From: Vibrio sp. BS-M-Sm-2
Lineage (GTDB): Bacteria; Pseudomonadota; Gammaproteobacteria; Enterobacterales; Vibrionaceae
Assembly: GCF_041504345.1 (NCBI RefSeq)
Contig: NZ_CP167894.1
Coordinates: 3,038,001-3,102,000 of the forward strand
Length of the DNA: 64,000 nucleotides
Reading direction: 5' to 3'
A program made the position numbers and the translations under genes. Positions 1 through 10,000 of the stretch are shown here, piece by piece (position 1 is the stretch's first letter; each line of letters starts with the position of its first letter). The notes under the pieces were generated by a model that worked only from the letters and a program-made list of their open reading frames with translations, had not been told where the DNA came from and did no database searches.

Positions 1-300
1 CTGAGTGTCGTTGTGGAATTTGATCAGAAATACCGTGCTACGATTGGCAATGATGGTGCTGCATTTGACTACATCTGGAAGCGCGGTCAGTTCGAGACTG
101 AAGCTCCGTTGAGCTGGTACGTCGGCGCTGGTGCTTGGGCTGAATGGAATGATGACTTTGGTTTACGCTTGCCGTTAGGTGTGAAGGTGAACTTCTATGA
201 AGGTTGGAATGCTTACGCGCAAGTTCACCCTGAGCTCGACATGTACAAAGGGGTTGAGTTGCAAGTAGGCGGTGCTCTGGGTATTACATACAAGTTCTAA
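1..300 (+). CDS. C-terminal end of an outer-membrane beta-barrel protein (partial)
   Basis: The reading frame is open from the first base, so the gene begins before the window and about 99 codons are visible. The protein has alternating hydrophobic and polar residues (for example YVGAGAWAEW and LQVGGALGITYKF) and ends in phenylalanine, the usual last residue of a beta-barrel recognised by the BAM complex. No specific family was recognised. A 12-bp stem-loop follows the stop codon. Partial barrel is well supported; function is unknown. Confidence 0.6.
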   Translation: MSVVVEFDQKYRATIGNDGAAFDYIWKRGQFETEAPLSWYVGAGAWAEWNDDFGLRLPLGVKVNFYEGWNAYAQVHPELDMYKGVELQVGGALGITYKF

Positions 301-326
301 CTCGAACCAAAAAACGTTTTTATAAT

Positions 327-355
327 GACAAAGCCAGCATTTAGCTGGCTTTGTC
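327..355. terminator. Stem-loop between convergent genes
   Basis: Perfect 12-bp stem (GACAAAGCCAGC with its complement) and a 5-base loop, 27 bases after the stop of the first gene and before the stop of the convergent barrel gene. There is no long T-run on either side, so strength is uncertain. Confidence 0.55.
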
Positions 356-413
356 GTTAAATCAGACATCCAGATTTTCTTCTAACTCATTTCGCTTGAG
401 AACAGGTGTTGAC

Positions 414-1007
414 TTAGAAAGTAAAACTGAGTCCGATATTGGCCTGGAATTGGTTCATCCAATCGGTATCAAAGCGGATAATGCAGTCTTGCCCAGTGCT
501 CGGTACGCTACAAACACCGGATGTGTCGTTATCGACAACCGTACCTAGCCAGCGTATTTGAGTATTTAAAGCTAAGCGGTCACTAAATTTGTATTCTAAA
601 CCACCAAAGATAGAGGTGGAGAATCCATACTTGTCTTTCGCCCAGTCAACATCAACGTAAGACGCCCCAAGACCTAGCCCTAGATAGCCGGACAATACAG
701 GAGAAGCAGGGTAGTAGATACTGCTTTGAAAGTGCAGGTATTGGATGGAGGAACTTAAGTTGAGTGTTTCTAACTCAGAGCTCTGATTGGAATAGAAAAA
801 GCCGATGCGTCCTTTTTCAAGTGGCGTTTCAATTGCAAAAGTGTAGTTTTCAGAGCCTTTCATGTCATAAGTTTTTCCATCCTGGTCTTCGACACTACCA
901 CCGCCGGTATAACCCACCATCGGAGTAATGATGATCTCCGGCGAAGCATTCGCGCTTGAAATGGAAAGAAGCGTAACCAGTGCCATTATATTTGCTTTGT
1001 TATTCAT
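414..1007 (-). CDS. Small outer-membrane beta-barrel protein (porin-family, OmpA-like barrel)
   Basis: Encodes 197 residues. The N-terminus MNNKANIMALVTLLSISSANA is a signal peptide with probable cleavage after ANA. The rest is a run of amphipathic beta strands ending in NIGLSFTF, with the C-terminal phenylalanine of outer-membrane barrels. An in-frame ATG lies 18 bases upstream, but AAGGA is correctly spaced only from the ATG at 1007, so I use that start. Two cysteines (in the GVCSVPSTGQDC loop) may form a disulfide. Ligand and role are not evident. It is convergent with the gene at the window start and transcribed alone. Confidence 0.7.
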   Translation of the reverse strand: MNNKANIMALVTLLSISSANASPEIIITPMVGYTGGGSVEDQDGKTYDMKGSENYTFAIETPLEKGRIGFFYSNQSSELETLNLSSSIQYLHFQSSIYYPASPVLSGYLGLGLGASYVDVDWAKDKYGFSTSIFGGLEYKFSDRLALNTQIRWLGTVVDNDTSGVCSVPSTGQDCIIRFDTDWMNQFQANIGLSFTF

Positions 1008-1152
1008 GAGTATATCCTTGTCCATACACTTACTAATTGTGATGGTTACATCAATATTGTGCGACTAATTTCAACGATTCTTGAAGATACTTCACACACC
1101 TGATAGTACTTAAATAGAGACTCGACAAATTAATAATAAGCCAGAGGTGTCT

Positions 1153-1242
1153 ATGGACCATAATCTGAAAAATGCTCTACAAATAACAGCGTTTATCTAC
1201 ACAATCATTCTTTCATTTGGCTTTATTGCGATTGGTAGCTAA
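1153..1242 (+). CDS. Possible 29-residue single-pass membrane protein
   Basis: ATG preceded by AGAGGTG at good Shine-Dalgarno spacing, then 29 codons: MDHNLKNALQIT followed by a strongly hydrophobic stretch (AFIYTIILSFGFIAIG) and a stop. A short polar N-terminus plus one membrane helix is typical of bacterial small membrane proteins. It ends 41 bases before the patatin-like gene on the same strand and could be cotranscribed. No known family recognised. Support is only the ribosome site and the hydrophobic composition. Confidence 0.4.
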   Translation: MDHNLKNALQITAFIYTIILSFGFIAIGS

Positions 1243-1283
1243 TACCATTTATTGCGAGGCTGAGTTTTTGTGCTCAGGGAATA

Positions 1284-2498
1284 ATGAATAGTGGGATTAT
1301 AACCAATATTGATACAGCAATAGACTTGGACTATTACGCTAAGTTTATTGCTGGAAAAACAGCACTGGTCGCTCAAGGTGGCGGACAGAGAAGTATTTTT
1401 ACTTCGGGAGTGCTGGATGCCTTTCTTCTTTCTAATTTTGACCCCTTCGACGAATTTTTCGGTACTTCAGCAGGTGCCCTCAATTTATGCGCTTATCTGT
1501 GCCGTGACAAAGGCCTTGGGCGTTCTTTTGTTCTCGACCTCACTACCTCACCAGAATTCTTCAACCTTTTTTCTTATATACGACACCGAAAGAATCTAGG
1601 CCTCGAATGGGCTTTAGAGCAAATTATGGCTTATCCCTATAAGCTCGATCTGGATTTGGGACGACAAACGTTAGGCGATCGCCATTTTTATGCGGCAGTG
1701 ACGGACTCTAAAGGTTTACGAGATCACTACTTCCCATTATTGGGCGACGACTGGTACAAAGTGATGATTGCGACCTGCGCCATTCCTCGTTTGTACAATG
1801 ACGAAATTTTCATTGGTGACAGTGCTTATGTGGACGGTGGTGTATCAGCATGTATACCGGTTCAAGAAGCATGGCGCAGACAAGCTCGTTCTATTGTCGT
1901 GATTCGTACTGAGCCCGTGGTAGAGGAAGGGGATGGACATTTAGCGGGCTCTCAGGTGAATAAACCTTCAATAAAAGCACCTAAACCGATATCCGCCGAA
2001 GAGCTGGAATGGTTTCGTGAATCTTTCGACAGTGTTCAAGGCCACTGGCAACAGAAAGTGGAGCAGTGGAAAACCGACTGGACCTCTTTCTTCCAACAAC
2101 AAATTATGCGCTCAAAAGAGCAAAAGCGTGACCGCGGGCATTTGGATCTGCTTAATGGTGGCCGATGGTTATTTGGTGCGGATGATATCTATCGCTTAAG
2201 TCATTTAATCGGTGATAAGTTTGATTCAGGCTTGGCTGACATGCTGATGGTGCATTACCAAACCTACTCACTGACACAAGACTTTTTGAATTCTCCACCG
2301 GATGATGCGTTTGTAGTGCAGATAGCACCAAGTCAGCCGCTGAAATCGAGTTCACTAATGAGTGATAAAGAGGATCTGTTACACGATTACGAATTGGGCT
2401 TAGAAGCCGGTTACCGATTTGTAGAAACCTACACATCAACGGAAAACGCTCGCAATTCACACATTCCACAGTTAGCAACCATTACTGCTGGCAAGTAA
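1284..2498 (+). CDS. Patatin-like phospholipase (YjjU type)
   Basis: 404 residues, with all landmarks of a patatin-like serine hydrolase: the oxyanion loop QGGGQR (31-36), the nucleophile elbow GTSAG (60-64, Ser62) and the DGG motif (184-186, Asp184) completing the Ser-Asp dyad. It would hydrolyse acyl ester bonds of phospholipids or other lipids. No signal peptide, so probably cytoplasmic or membrane-peripheral. The C-terminal half (about 230-400) is an extension similar in layout to E. coli YjjU. AGGGA lies just upstream of the ATG. Physiological substrate is not known. Confidence 0.82.
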   Translation: MNSGIITNIDTAIDLDYYAKFIAGKTALVAQGGGQRSIFTSGVLDAFLLSNFDPFDEFFGTSAGALNLCAYLCRDKGLGRSFVLDLTTSPEFFNLFSYIRHRKNLGLEWALEQIMAYPYKLDLDLGRQTLGDRHFYAAVTDSKGLRDHYFPLLGDDWYKVMIATCAIPRLYNDEIFIGDSAYVDGGVSACIPVQEAWRRQARSIVVIRTEPVVEEGDGHLAGSQVNKPSIKAPKPISAEELEWFRESFDSVQGHWQQKVEQWKTDWTSFFQQQIMRSKEQKRDRGHLDLLNGGRWLFGADDIYRLSHLIGDKFDSGLADMLMVHYQTYSLTQDFLNSPPDDAFVVQIAPSQPLKSSSLMSDKEDLLHDYELGLEAGYRFVETYTSTENARNSHIPQLATITAGK

Positions 2499-2562
2499 TT
2501 CTTGAAGTTGATGAGTTAGCATGCTGTTAGCTCTCATATCGTTAGTGATTCAGTGTTCTGAA

Positions 2563-2605
2563 ATGAAAAAGGGTTATTGAACTTGGTTCAATAACCCTTT
2601 TTTGC
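2563..2605. terminator. Bidirectional rho-independent terminator
   Basis: AAAAAGGGTTATTGAAC pairs with GTTCAATAACCCTTTTTT. A-rich left flank and T-rich right flank let it serve both the patatin-like gene (+) and pykA (-). Confidence 0.85.
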
Positions 2606-2645
2606 CTTTGAAATTATGCTAATCGCTTCGTCTTACGGTCAAACA

Positions 2646-4091
2646 TTAAGTGACAGGCAAGATTCTCATACAGTTGGTTGATCCCGCCACATCCATAATG
2701 TCGCCTTGAGTGATGATCACCAGGTCACCAAACTTCAGGTATCCTTTCTCTTTTAGGCAAGTGAGGGTTGATAGCGCAATATCAAAGCTGTCTTCGGCTT
2801 CTGTCTCAAAGTAGATAGGTGTCACACCTCGGTACAAGGTGCAGCGATTAAGTGTTCCTTCGTTACGAGACAGCGCATAGATAGGCATGTCAGCACTTAA
2901 GCGAGACATCATCAATGCAGTACGGCCAGACTCGGTGAGAGTGACTACTCCTTTAATACCTTCCATATGGTTTGCTGAGTAGATGGTCGCCATAGAAACA
3001 GTTTCTTCTGCGGTAACGAAGGTGCGGTCAATACGGTAATTAGATTGGTTAACCCCCGCCATCTTTTCAGCACCAATACAGACTTCTGCCATTGATTTTA
3101 CGGTTTCGACTGGGTAATCACCCGCAGCGGTTTCACCTGAAAGCATCACCGCGTCGGTGCCATCGAGTACCGCATTGGCAACGTCCATGACTTCGGCACG
3201 GGTTGGCATTGGCGCAGAAATCATTGATTCCATCATTTGAGTCGCGGTGATCACCGTTCGGTTAAGCGCTCTAGCACGGCGTATAAGCTGTTTTTGTACA
3301 CCGACCAACTCTGGGTCTCCAATTTCTACTCCGAGGTCACCACGAGCCACCATGACCACATCTGAGGCCATTATGATGTCATCCATATTCTCAACAGTGG
3401 CGACTGTCTCTGCTCGTTCCACTTTTGCGACGAGGTGAGCTTCTAAGCCAGCTTCTCGTGCAAGCTGACGAGCGTAGTGCATGTCTTCGCCATTGCGAGG
3501 GAAAGATACGGCGAGGTAATCCACTTTGATTTGTGCTGCGGTGACGATGTCGCGCTTGTCTTTTTCTGTTAGCGCTTCTGCTGAAAGGCCACCGCCTTTT
3601 TTATTGATGCCTTTGTTATTTGAGAGTGGGCCACCAATGATAACTTCGGTGTGAACACGGCAGCCTTCCACTTTGGTTACTTTCAGTTGAACACGACCAT
3701 CGTCAAGCAACAGGATATCGCCGGAGGATACGTCGTTAGGCAGCTCTTTATAATCAAGGCCAACCGCTTGTTGGTTGCCTTCACCTAAACCTAAGCTACT
3801 GTCGAGAGTAAATAGATCACCGACAGCAAGTTGGATCTTACCTTCTTTGAATGTCGATACTCGAATCTTGGGACCCTGTAAGTCCCCGAGAATGGCGATT
3901 TGAGTGCCGAGTCTTTTGGCTATCGCTCGGACATTTTCTGCACGTTGGATATGGTCTTCGCTGGTGCCATGAGAGAAGTTCATACGGACGATATTGGCAC
4001 CGGCTTTGATGATCTCTTCAAGCACGTTACCTTTATCAGTAGAAGGGCCTAGCGTTGTGACGATTTTCGTTTTTCTTAATTCGGCTGTCAT
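2646..4091 (-). CDS. pykA: Pyruvate kinase II
   Basis: 481 residues, close to E. coli PykA throughout. It transfers phosphate from phosphoenolpyruvate to ADP, giving pyruvate and ATP in the last step of glycolysis. Visible signatures: [12 protein letters not shown] and the RMNFSHG segment near the N-terminus, [12 protein letters not shown], the catalytic block [22 protein letters not shown], and [11 protein letters not shown] followed by [19 protein letters not shown]. The type is II rather than F because of the [16 protein letters not shown] stretch and the length. AGGAG precedes the ATG. It is divergent from mlc, which links glycolytic flux and sugar-uptake control. Confidence 0.95.
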   Translation of the reverse strand: MTAELRKTKIVTTLGPSTDKGNVLEEIIKAGANIVRMNFSHGTSEDHIQRAENVRAIAKRLGTQIAILGDLQGPKIRVSTFKEGKIQLAVGDLFTLDSSLGLGEGNQQAVGLDYKELPNDVSSGDILLLDDGRVQLKVTKVEGCRVHTEVIIGGPLSNNKGINKKGGGLSAEALTEKDKRDIVTAAQIKVDYLAVSFPRNGEDMHYARQLAREAGLEAHLVAKVERAETVATVENMDDIIMASDVVMVARGDLGVEIGDPELVGVQKQLIRRARALNRTVITATQMMESMISAPMPTRAEVMDVANAVLDGTDAVMLSGETAAGDYPVETVKSMAEVCIGAEKMAGVNQSNYRIDRTFVTAEETVSMATIYSANHMEGIKGVVTLTESGRTALMMSRLSADMPIYALSRNEGTLNRCTLYRGVTPIYFETEAEDSFDIALSTLTCLKEKGYLKFGDLVIITQGDIMDVAGSTNCMRILPVT

Positions 4092-4319
4092 GAATACTCC
4101 TAGAGTGAGGCCAAGTAATCTTTTAAAAGACTGAATTAAGTATATGCATTAATTGATAATTTATTGGGAGCTAGGGGGATATTTCTTGATTTGCCTCTAA
4201 TTATTGAATTCAGGGCTCAAACGCGATGTTTTATTCCGAAAATTAAGTCGTAAATTATCGATGTGGGTGTTAATTTTCCTCGAACTATTTGACTCGATAC
4301 ACAAAGATTCATGTATATA

Positions 4320-4335
4320 CGTGATACTGGTCACG
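4320..4335. promoter_or_regulatory. Candidate CRP (cAMP receptor protein) site upstream of mlc
   Basis: Perfect palindrome CGTGA-TACTGG-TCACG in the pykA-mlc intergenic region (4092-4410), matching the TGTGA-N6-TCACA consensus except for the outermost base of each arm. It lies 76 bases before the mlc start. E. coli mlc is CRP-controlled, so the placement makes sense; binding is inferred. Confidence 0.5.
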
Positions 4336-4410
4336 GCGATATACCAAGTGACTTCACAATTACTTCGCAAAGTAAAAAAATTACCTCGTTGATGATTTCT
4401 GGAGCGTAAA

Positions 4411-5628
4411 ATGTACATGGCTCAACCGGGCCATATTGATCATATCAAACAGGTCAATGCTGGTCGTGTATATAAACTAATTGACCTTAAAGGTCCTATT
4501 TCTCGTATCGATTTGTCCAAGCAAAGTGAGTTGGCTCCGGCGAGTATTACTAAAATTACCCGTGAACTCATTGAAGCTCACCTGATTCACGAAACGACGG
4601 TTCAAGAAGCCACGACTCGTGGGCGTCCTGCTGTCGGTCTGCAAACCAATAACGAAGGTTGGCAGTTTCTGTCGATGCGTCTTGGTCGCGGATACTTGAC
4701 GATCGCGCTCCATGAATTGGGCGGTGACGTGCTTATCGATACCAAAATTGATATCCATGAACGCGATCAAGATGATGTGCTTGCGCGTCTTCTCCATGAA
4801 ATCGATGAGTTCTTCCAAACCTATGCTGAGCAACTCGACAGGGTGACGAGTATCGCTATCACACTGCCAGGTCTGGTGAATTCAGAGCAAGGTATTGTGC
4901 TGCAGATGCCGCACTACAACGTTGAAAACTTGGCGTTGGGGCCGGAGATCTACAAAGAAACCGGCCTACCAGTTTTTATTGCCAATGATACCCGAGCCTG
5001 GGCATTAGCAGAGAAGTTGTTTGGTAACTCACAAGATAACGATAACTCTGTTCTTATCTCGATTCACCACGGTTTAGGTGCCGGGATCATTCTTGATGGT
5101 CGCGTTCTGCAAGGGCGTCACGGTAACATCGGTGAGTTGGGGCATATCCAGATCGATAAGGAAGGCAAGCTTTGTCACTGTGGTAATCGAGGCTGTTTAG
5201 AAACGGTGGCGAGTTCTCAGGCAATCCGAGAGCAAGTCAAAGAGCGATTAGCCAATGGTGAAGAATCAACGCTAACGGTGTTTGAAGACGTCACTATTGA
5301 ACAGATCTGCGCTGCCGCTGCTGATGGGGATCCGCTAGCTGTCGAAGTGATTGAACAGTTAGGTCGTTATCTAGGCTCTGCGATTGCGATTGTGATTAAC
5401 CTATTCAACCCAGAGAAAATCTTGGTGGGTGGTGTTATCAATCAGGCGAAGAGCGTGTTATACCCGGCGATTCAAAAGTGCATCGAAGAGCAGAGTCTAT
5501 CGGTTTACTATAAAGACTTAGAGCTGGTGGAATCTCGTTTTTATAAGCAGGCAACCATGCCAGGTGCTGCGCTCATCAAGCAGGCCTTATACGATGGCCA
5601 ACTGTTAATGAAAGTTATTGAAGGTTAA
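4411..5628 (+). CDS. mlc: ROK-family glucose-responsive repressor Mlc
   Basis: 405 residues. Mlc represses PTS and glycolysis-linked genes and is relieved when unphosphorylated EIICB-Glc sequesters it. The N-terminal winged helix-turn-helix contains RIDLSKQSELAPASITKI (about 32-49) as in E. coli Mlc. The ROK core holds the structural zinc site GELGH (His245) plus CHCGNRGC (Cys255, Cys257, Cys262), matching His247/Cys257/Cys259/Cys264 of E. coli Mlc. The C-terminal amphipathic end (ALYDGQLLMKVIEG) also matches. It resembles Mlc rather than NagC. GGAG precedes the chosen ATG. Transcribed alone, away from pykA. Confidence 0.88.
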   Translation: MYMAQPGHIDHIKQVNAGRVYKLIDLKGPISRIDLSKQSELAPASITKITRELIEAHLIHETTVQEATTRGRPAVGLQTNNEGWQFLSMRLGRGYLTIALHELGGDVLIDTKIDIHERDQDDVLARLLHEIDEFFQTYAEQLDRVTSIAITLPGLVNSEQGIVLQMPHYNVENLALGPEIYKETGLPVFIANDTRAWALAEKLFGNSQDNDNSVLISIHHGLGAGIILDGRVLQGRHGNIGELGHIQIDKEGKLCHCGNRGCLETVASSQAIREQVKERLANGEESTLTVFEDVTIEQICAAAADGDPLAVEVIEQLGRYLGSAIAIVINLFNPEKILVGGVINQAKSVLYPAIQKCIEEQSLSVYYKDLELVESRFYKQATMPGAALIKQALYDGQLLMKVIEG

Positions 5629-5795
5629 CCCCTTTTCTCGTCTTGTAGCCTTACCCTGAACCTTTCCATGTACTTAAGCTTTGTATAACATCATTTGTTG
5701 TACTTAGTTTAAGCATTCTGTGCATTGGCGCTTTGCTTTAACCTATTGAAGTAGGCTATTGTAGCCACAGTTATTATTTGTCACTAAGGTGTTGT

Positions 5796-6737
5796 ATGTC
5801 TGGCGTTTTAAATTCGGTTGATCAGAGAACCAAACTGGTCGGTGAAAATCGTCTGGAGCTCTTGTTATTCAGCTTAAACAGTCGTCAACTATTTGCGATT
5901 AACGTATTTAAAGTGAAAGAAGTCCTAAAAGTGCCAGTGCTCACTCGCTTACCTGGCTCTCACCATCATATTACGGGTGTGGCTTCTTTACGTGGTGAAT
6001 CGGTGCCTGTTATTGATTTGCGAAGTGCCATTGGCTTTCCGCCATCTCGTGCGGAATCTCAAGAGAGCAACCTAATTATTACGGAATACAACCGAACCGT
6101 ACAAGGTTTCTTGGTTGGACAAGTTCGTAATATCGTGAACACGACATGGACAGAAATTCAACCGCCGCCAAAGACAACAGGCCGTGCAAACTACCTAACC
6201 GCTATCACGCATATTCAAGAAGAAGAGCAGCACAAGATTGTTGAGATCATCGATGTTGAGAAAGTGTTGGCTGAGATCATTGATTACGATGTCTCGATCT
6301 CTGAAGGCGTTTTAGACGAACAATTAGCTCAGGAGATGATAGGACGTAATGTGCTTATCGTTGATGACTCTTCAACAGCGCGTAACCAAATCAAAGGTAC
6401 CTTGTCGCAGTTGGGTTTGAACATTATTGAGTGTTGTGATGGCTTAGAAGCACTGACCTTACTTAAGGGCTGGTGTGATGAAGGCAAAGACATCAATCAA
6501 GAAATATTGTTGATGATCACCGATGCTGAAATGCCTGAAATGGACGGCTATAAGCTGACACACGAAGTACGTACTGACCCTAGAATGCATGACCTGTTTA
6601 TTACGCTAAATACTTCATTAAGTGGAAGTTTTAATGAAGCTATGGTTGAGAAAGTAGGGTGTAACCGCTTTATTTCCAAGTTCCAGCCGGATCTCTTGGT
6701 TGAAGTGACTCAAGAGCGAATGCGTCAGATTTTATAA
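5796..6737 (+). CDS. cheV: Chemotaxis coupling/adaptation protein CheV
   Basis: 313 residues: a CheW-like domain (about 18-165) fused to a response-regulator receiver domain (about 184-313). CheV couples chemoreceptors to CheA and is itself phosphorylated. Receiver residues seen: acidic pair Asp190-Asp191 (VLIVDDSS), phospho-acceptor Asp243 (ITDAEMPEMDG), Thr273/Ser274 and Lys295. The ATG at 5796 is chosen because AAGGTG sits 6 bases upstream; an in-frame alternative start 18 bases earlier lacks this. It stands alone, as cheV genes often do, away from the main chemotaxis cluster. Confidence 0.92.
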   Translation: MSGVLNSVDQRTKLVGENRLELLLFSLNSRQLFAINVFKVKEVLKVPVLTRLPGSHHHITGVASLRGESVPVIDLRSAIGFPPSRAESQESNLIITEYNRTVQGFLVGQVRNIVNTTWTEIQPPPKTTGRANYLTAITHIQEEEQHKIVEIIDVEKVLAEIIDYDVSISEGVLDEQLAQEMIGRNVLIVDDSSTARNQIKGTLSQLGLNIIECCDGLEALTLLKGWCDEGKDINQEILLMITDAEMPEMDGYKLTHEVRTDPRMHDLFITLNTSLSGSFNEAMVEKVGCNRFISKFQPDLLVEVTQERMRQIL

Positions 6738-6800
6738 TTAATGCTGTAGTACGGTTTGTTTTGAGTGACCTTATAGAAAACGTTTGCTAATATTCACGCA

Positions 6801-6825
6801 GCATATTTTTCTTAACGAAATATGC
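6801..6825. repeat. Small inverted repeat downstream of cheV
   Basis: GCATATTT and AAATATGC separated by 9 bases. No T-run follows, so it is not a convincing terminator. The rest of 6738-7072 holds only the small ORF and terminator listed next. Confidence 0.3.
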
Positions 6826-6874
6826 TCAACTACTAGCGTAACTTTTCACACACAATCTAAGGTAGTTCCTCTTA

Positions 6875-6970
6875 ATGATATGGTTAACGTCTAAAGTTGT
6901 CATGACTTTGAGCTTATTACTGTATAGGGAATTTAAGAAAAGACGTACGGAAGCTGAAGTTGAGTCATAA
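6875..6970 (+). CDS. Possible 31-residue membrane-anchored basic protein
   Basis: ATG preceded by AAGGTAG about 9 bases away, then 31 codons: a hydrophobic first half (MIWLTSKVVMTLSLLLY) followed by a highly charged tail (REFKKRRTEAEVES). That is the pattern of a small single-pass inner-membrane protein with a cytoplasmic basic tail. A strong terminator starts 17 bases after its stop, which supports a discrete transcript here. No family recognised; coding is unproven. Confidence 0.4.
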   Translation: MIWLTSKVVMTLSLLLYREFKKRRTEAEVES

Positions 6971-6987
6971 CTCAACAATTGGAATCG

Positions 6988-7012
6988 AAGGGAAGCGGAT
7001 GCTTCCCTTTTT
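6988..7012 (+). terminator. Rho-independent terminator
   Basis: AAGGGAAGC-GGAT-GCTTCCCTT followed by T residues; 17 bases after the small ORF and before the convergent dnaE2. Confidence 0.8.
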
Positions 7013-7072
7013 CGTTGCTCTTTCTCTCGTTCCTCCTTAACCAGTGACCTATTGAGAACAGTTGGTACTTCG

Positions 7073-10000
7073 CTAATGAAAATCCCGAGATTTGGTTTTC
7101 AAGCCAACAATTTCACCGGTAATATCGATAAGTTTCCCCGCAATAACATGCACGACTTCTCCTTCTTTTTCTAATATCCCTTGTACCTTTAACGCTTTGG
7201 CTGTCAGATAAGCTTGCTGTTGAGCGCGCGCGGTTGCTCCCCATACCACGACATTAATATTGCCAGTACTATCCTCCAGCGTGACAAAGGTGACACCTGC
7301 CGCGGTTCCCGGTGATTGTTTGCCTGTGACTAATCCGACAACGGTGACCATAGATTTGTGTCTTTGTTGTATTAAATCTTTCATATGTGTGAATCGACCT
7401 AATCGCCCCGCTTCTTCTAGTAAGGTTATAGGGTGCTTATTTAATGAGATACCGACACTGGTAAAGTCCTCAAGTAAATCCTGCATCTCATTGGGTTTGT
7501 GCAGTGTGTGTTCGCCATGACCATCCTTAGTCTCGTCATAGACTTGGCTAAACAGAGGTAGGTCAGAAGCGGAATCCATTATCGCCCAGCGCGTCTGGAA
7601 ACGGTCTCCTGAAACGTTGTGTAGCGCGTTGGCTGATGCGAGTAGCTCTATGTCCTTCTTATTCATCGATAGCTGTTTTACTTGGCTAGGATGGTGATAA
7701 CCAGAATGCGGACGATTGGCAAGTACGCTCTGGATACCGTGTTCACTCAAACCTTTGATTTGTCGCAGCCCTAATCGAATCGCTAAACTATTCTGTTGAG
7801 AGACAACCGTGTGGTCGTTTTGAGAAGCGTTCACACATACCGGAAGTATCGTCACATTGTGTCGCTGTGCATCTTGAACCAACTGCGATGGACTATAAAA
7901 GCCCATGGGTTGGCTATTCAACAAAGAAGCATAGAAGCACTCTGGGTAGTAGCATTTCAACCAAGCTGAACAATAGGCTAATACCGCAAAGGAAGCCGAG
8001 TGGCTTTCAGGGAAACCGTATTCACCAAAGCCACATATCTGTTTAAATATTTGTTCGGCAAACTCGGTTTCGTAGCCTCGCTTTTGCATGCCTTCGATGA
8101 GTTTGGTTTTGAACTTAAATACGTTGCCATTTTTCTTCCAAGCGGCCATCGCTCGTCTGAGTTGATCTGCTTCACCACCAGTAAATCCTGCAGCTACCAT
8201 CGCGAGTTTGATCACTTGCTCTTGGAAGATAGGAACACCTAAGGTGCGCGACAGTACCGACTCCACATCTTTAGATGGATAACTGATTGGCTCAATGCCA
8301 TCTCGACGCTTGAGAAACGGATGAACCATATCGCCCTGAATAGGACCAGGGCGTACGATAGCGATTTGAATCACCAAGTCGTAATAAGCCTTTGGCCTAA
8401 GCCTTGGTAGCATGCTCATTTGTGCACGTGACTCAATTTGGAATATCCCGACCGTGTCTGCTCGCTGAATCATGCCATAAACCTGAGGATCGTCCTTAAG
8501 GCGAGTGATCTCCGCAATTGTCAGTGATCGCCCATGAATACGTTTGATCAGGTCGAAACATTTACGAATTGCAGAGAGCATACCAAGCGCGAGCACATCA
8601 ACTTTCAGCAAGCCTAAGGTTTCTAGATCATTCTTATCCCATTGAATAATGGTTCGGTCGTGCATTGCGGCATTCTCGACGGGAACCAGTTCATACAGAG
8701 GTCCTGAGGATATGACAAAGCCACCGACGTGTTGAGATAGGTGGCGTGGAAAGCCGATGATCTCATTGACCAAATGGATAAATTGTTGCCCCTTCAAAGA
8801 ATCAGGTTGTAGTCCTAATTGAGTTAACTGAGCCTGCCAACCTAAGCTTTTGTCTCTGCGATTGGTGTTTTTGATGAAGTAATCGAGCTGAGTTTCTTGT
8901 AGCCCTAATGCTTTACCGACATCTCTTACTGCACTTTTAAAGCGATAAGAAATGACCGTTGCAGCCAGTGCAGCACGTTCTCTACCGTATTTTTGGTAGA
9001 TATATTGAATAACCTCTTCTCGGCGTTCATGCTCAAAATCGACATCAATATCAGGCGGCTCATCGCGCTCTTTACTGATGAAACGCTCAAACAGTACCGA
9101 GATTTGTCTTGGGTCGACAGAGGTGATTTCTAAGCAATAACAGACCACGGAGTTGGCCGCTGAACCTCGACCTTGGTAAAGAATACCTTGGTTTTTGGCA
9201 AACATCACGATGTCGTGGATGGTGAGAAAAAAGAAAGGGTAGTCGAGCTCGCCAATTAACCCCAATTCTTTATCTATGATCTGTTGGATGTCGTCAGGGA
9301 CACCTTGTGGAAAGCGAGCCTGTTTTCCTTTTTCAACCAACATACGTAGATAGCTCATGGGCGTCTCACCCTGAGGAATCAACTCACTTGGGTATTCGTA
9401 ACGTAGACTACCTAAGTCAAATTCGCACAGTTCAGAAATTCGGTTGCTCTCTTCTAGCCACTCCGCTTTGAAGATATGAGAGAGCTTATTGATGCTTCGC
9501 AAACAGCGCTCGGCATTCGCCAGTAAGTGACCGCCAACTTCGGTCACTGGTTTTTGATATTTAATCGCGGTGAGTGAGTGCTGTAAGGGCAAGCGATTAG
9601 CATTGTGCATTAACACGCCACCACAAGCTGTAATCGGCAGGTGGTGATGCTGTGACAGCTCAATGCAGTAATCCGTGTATTGTTGGTCGGTCTGTTTGAG
9701 GTGTCGTTGTAAGCCAATCCACAACCGACCGGAATGATGTTGAGAAAGCCATTGTCCCCAATGCGCGTCTTCATTTTTTTGCTGAGGTAGCCACAGGATG
9801 AAGCAGTGCTTAGCCGACATAATATCCCACTCAGAGAGCTGATAATGCCCTTTGCTGCTACGACGTCTCGCATTGGTAATAATGCGGCACAGCTCGGCAT
9901 AGGCTTGTCTATTTGGGCATAGTAAAACCACTTGGCATTCTTCATTTAACCAAAACATGCTCCCGACAATTTGCTTGAGCGACAGTTTATGTTGCTTGAT

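Noticed and set aside
4197-4418. Overlapping short ORFs on both strands before mlc
   Set aside because: They cover the CRP-like site and promoter area and have no coding character.
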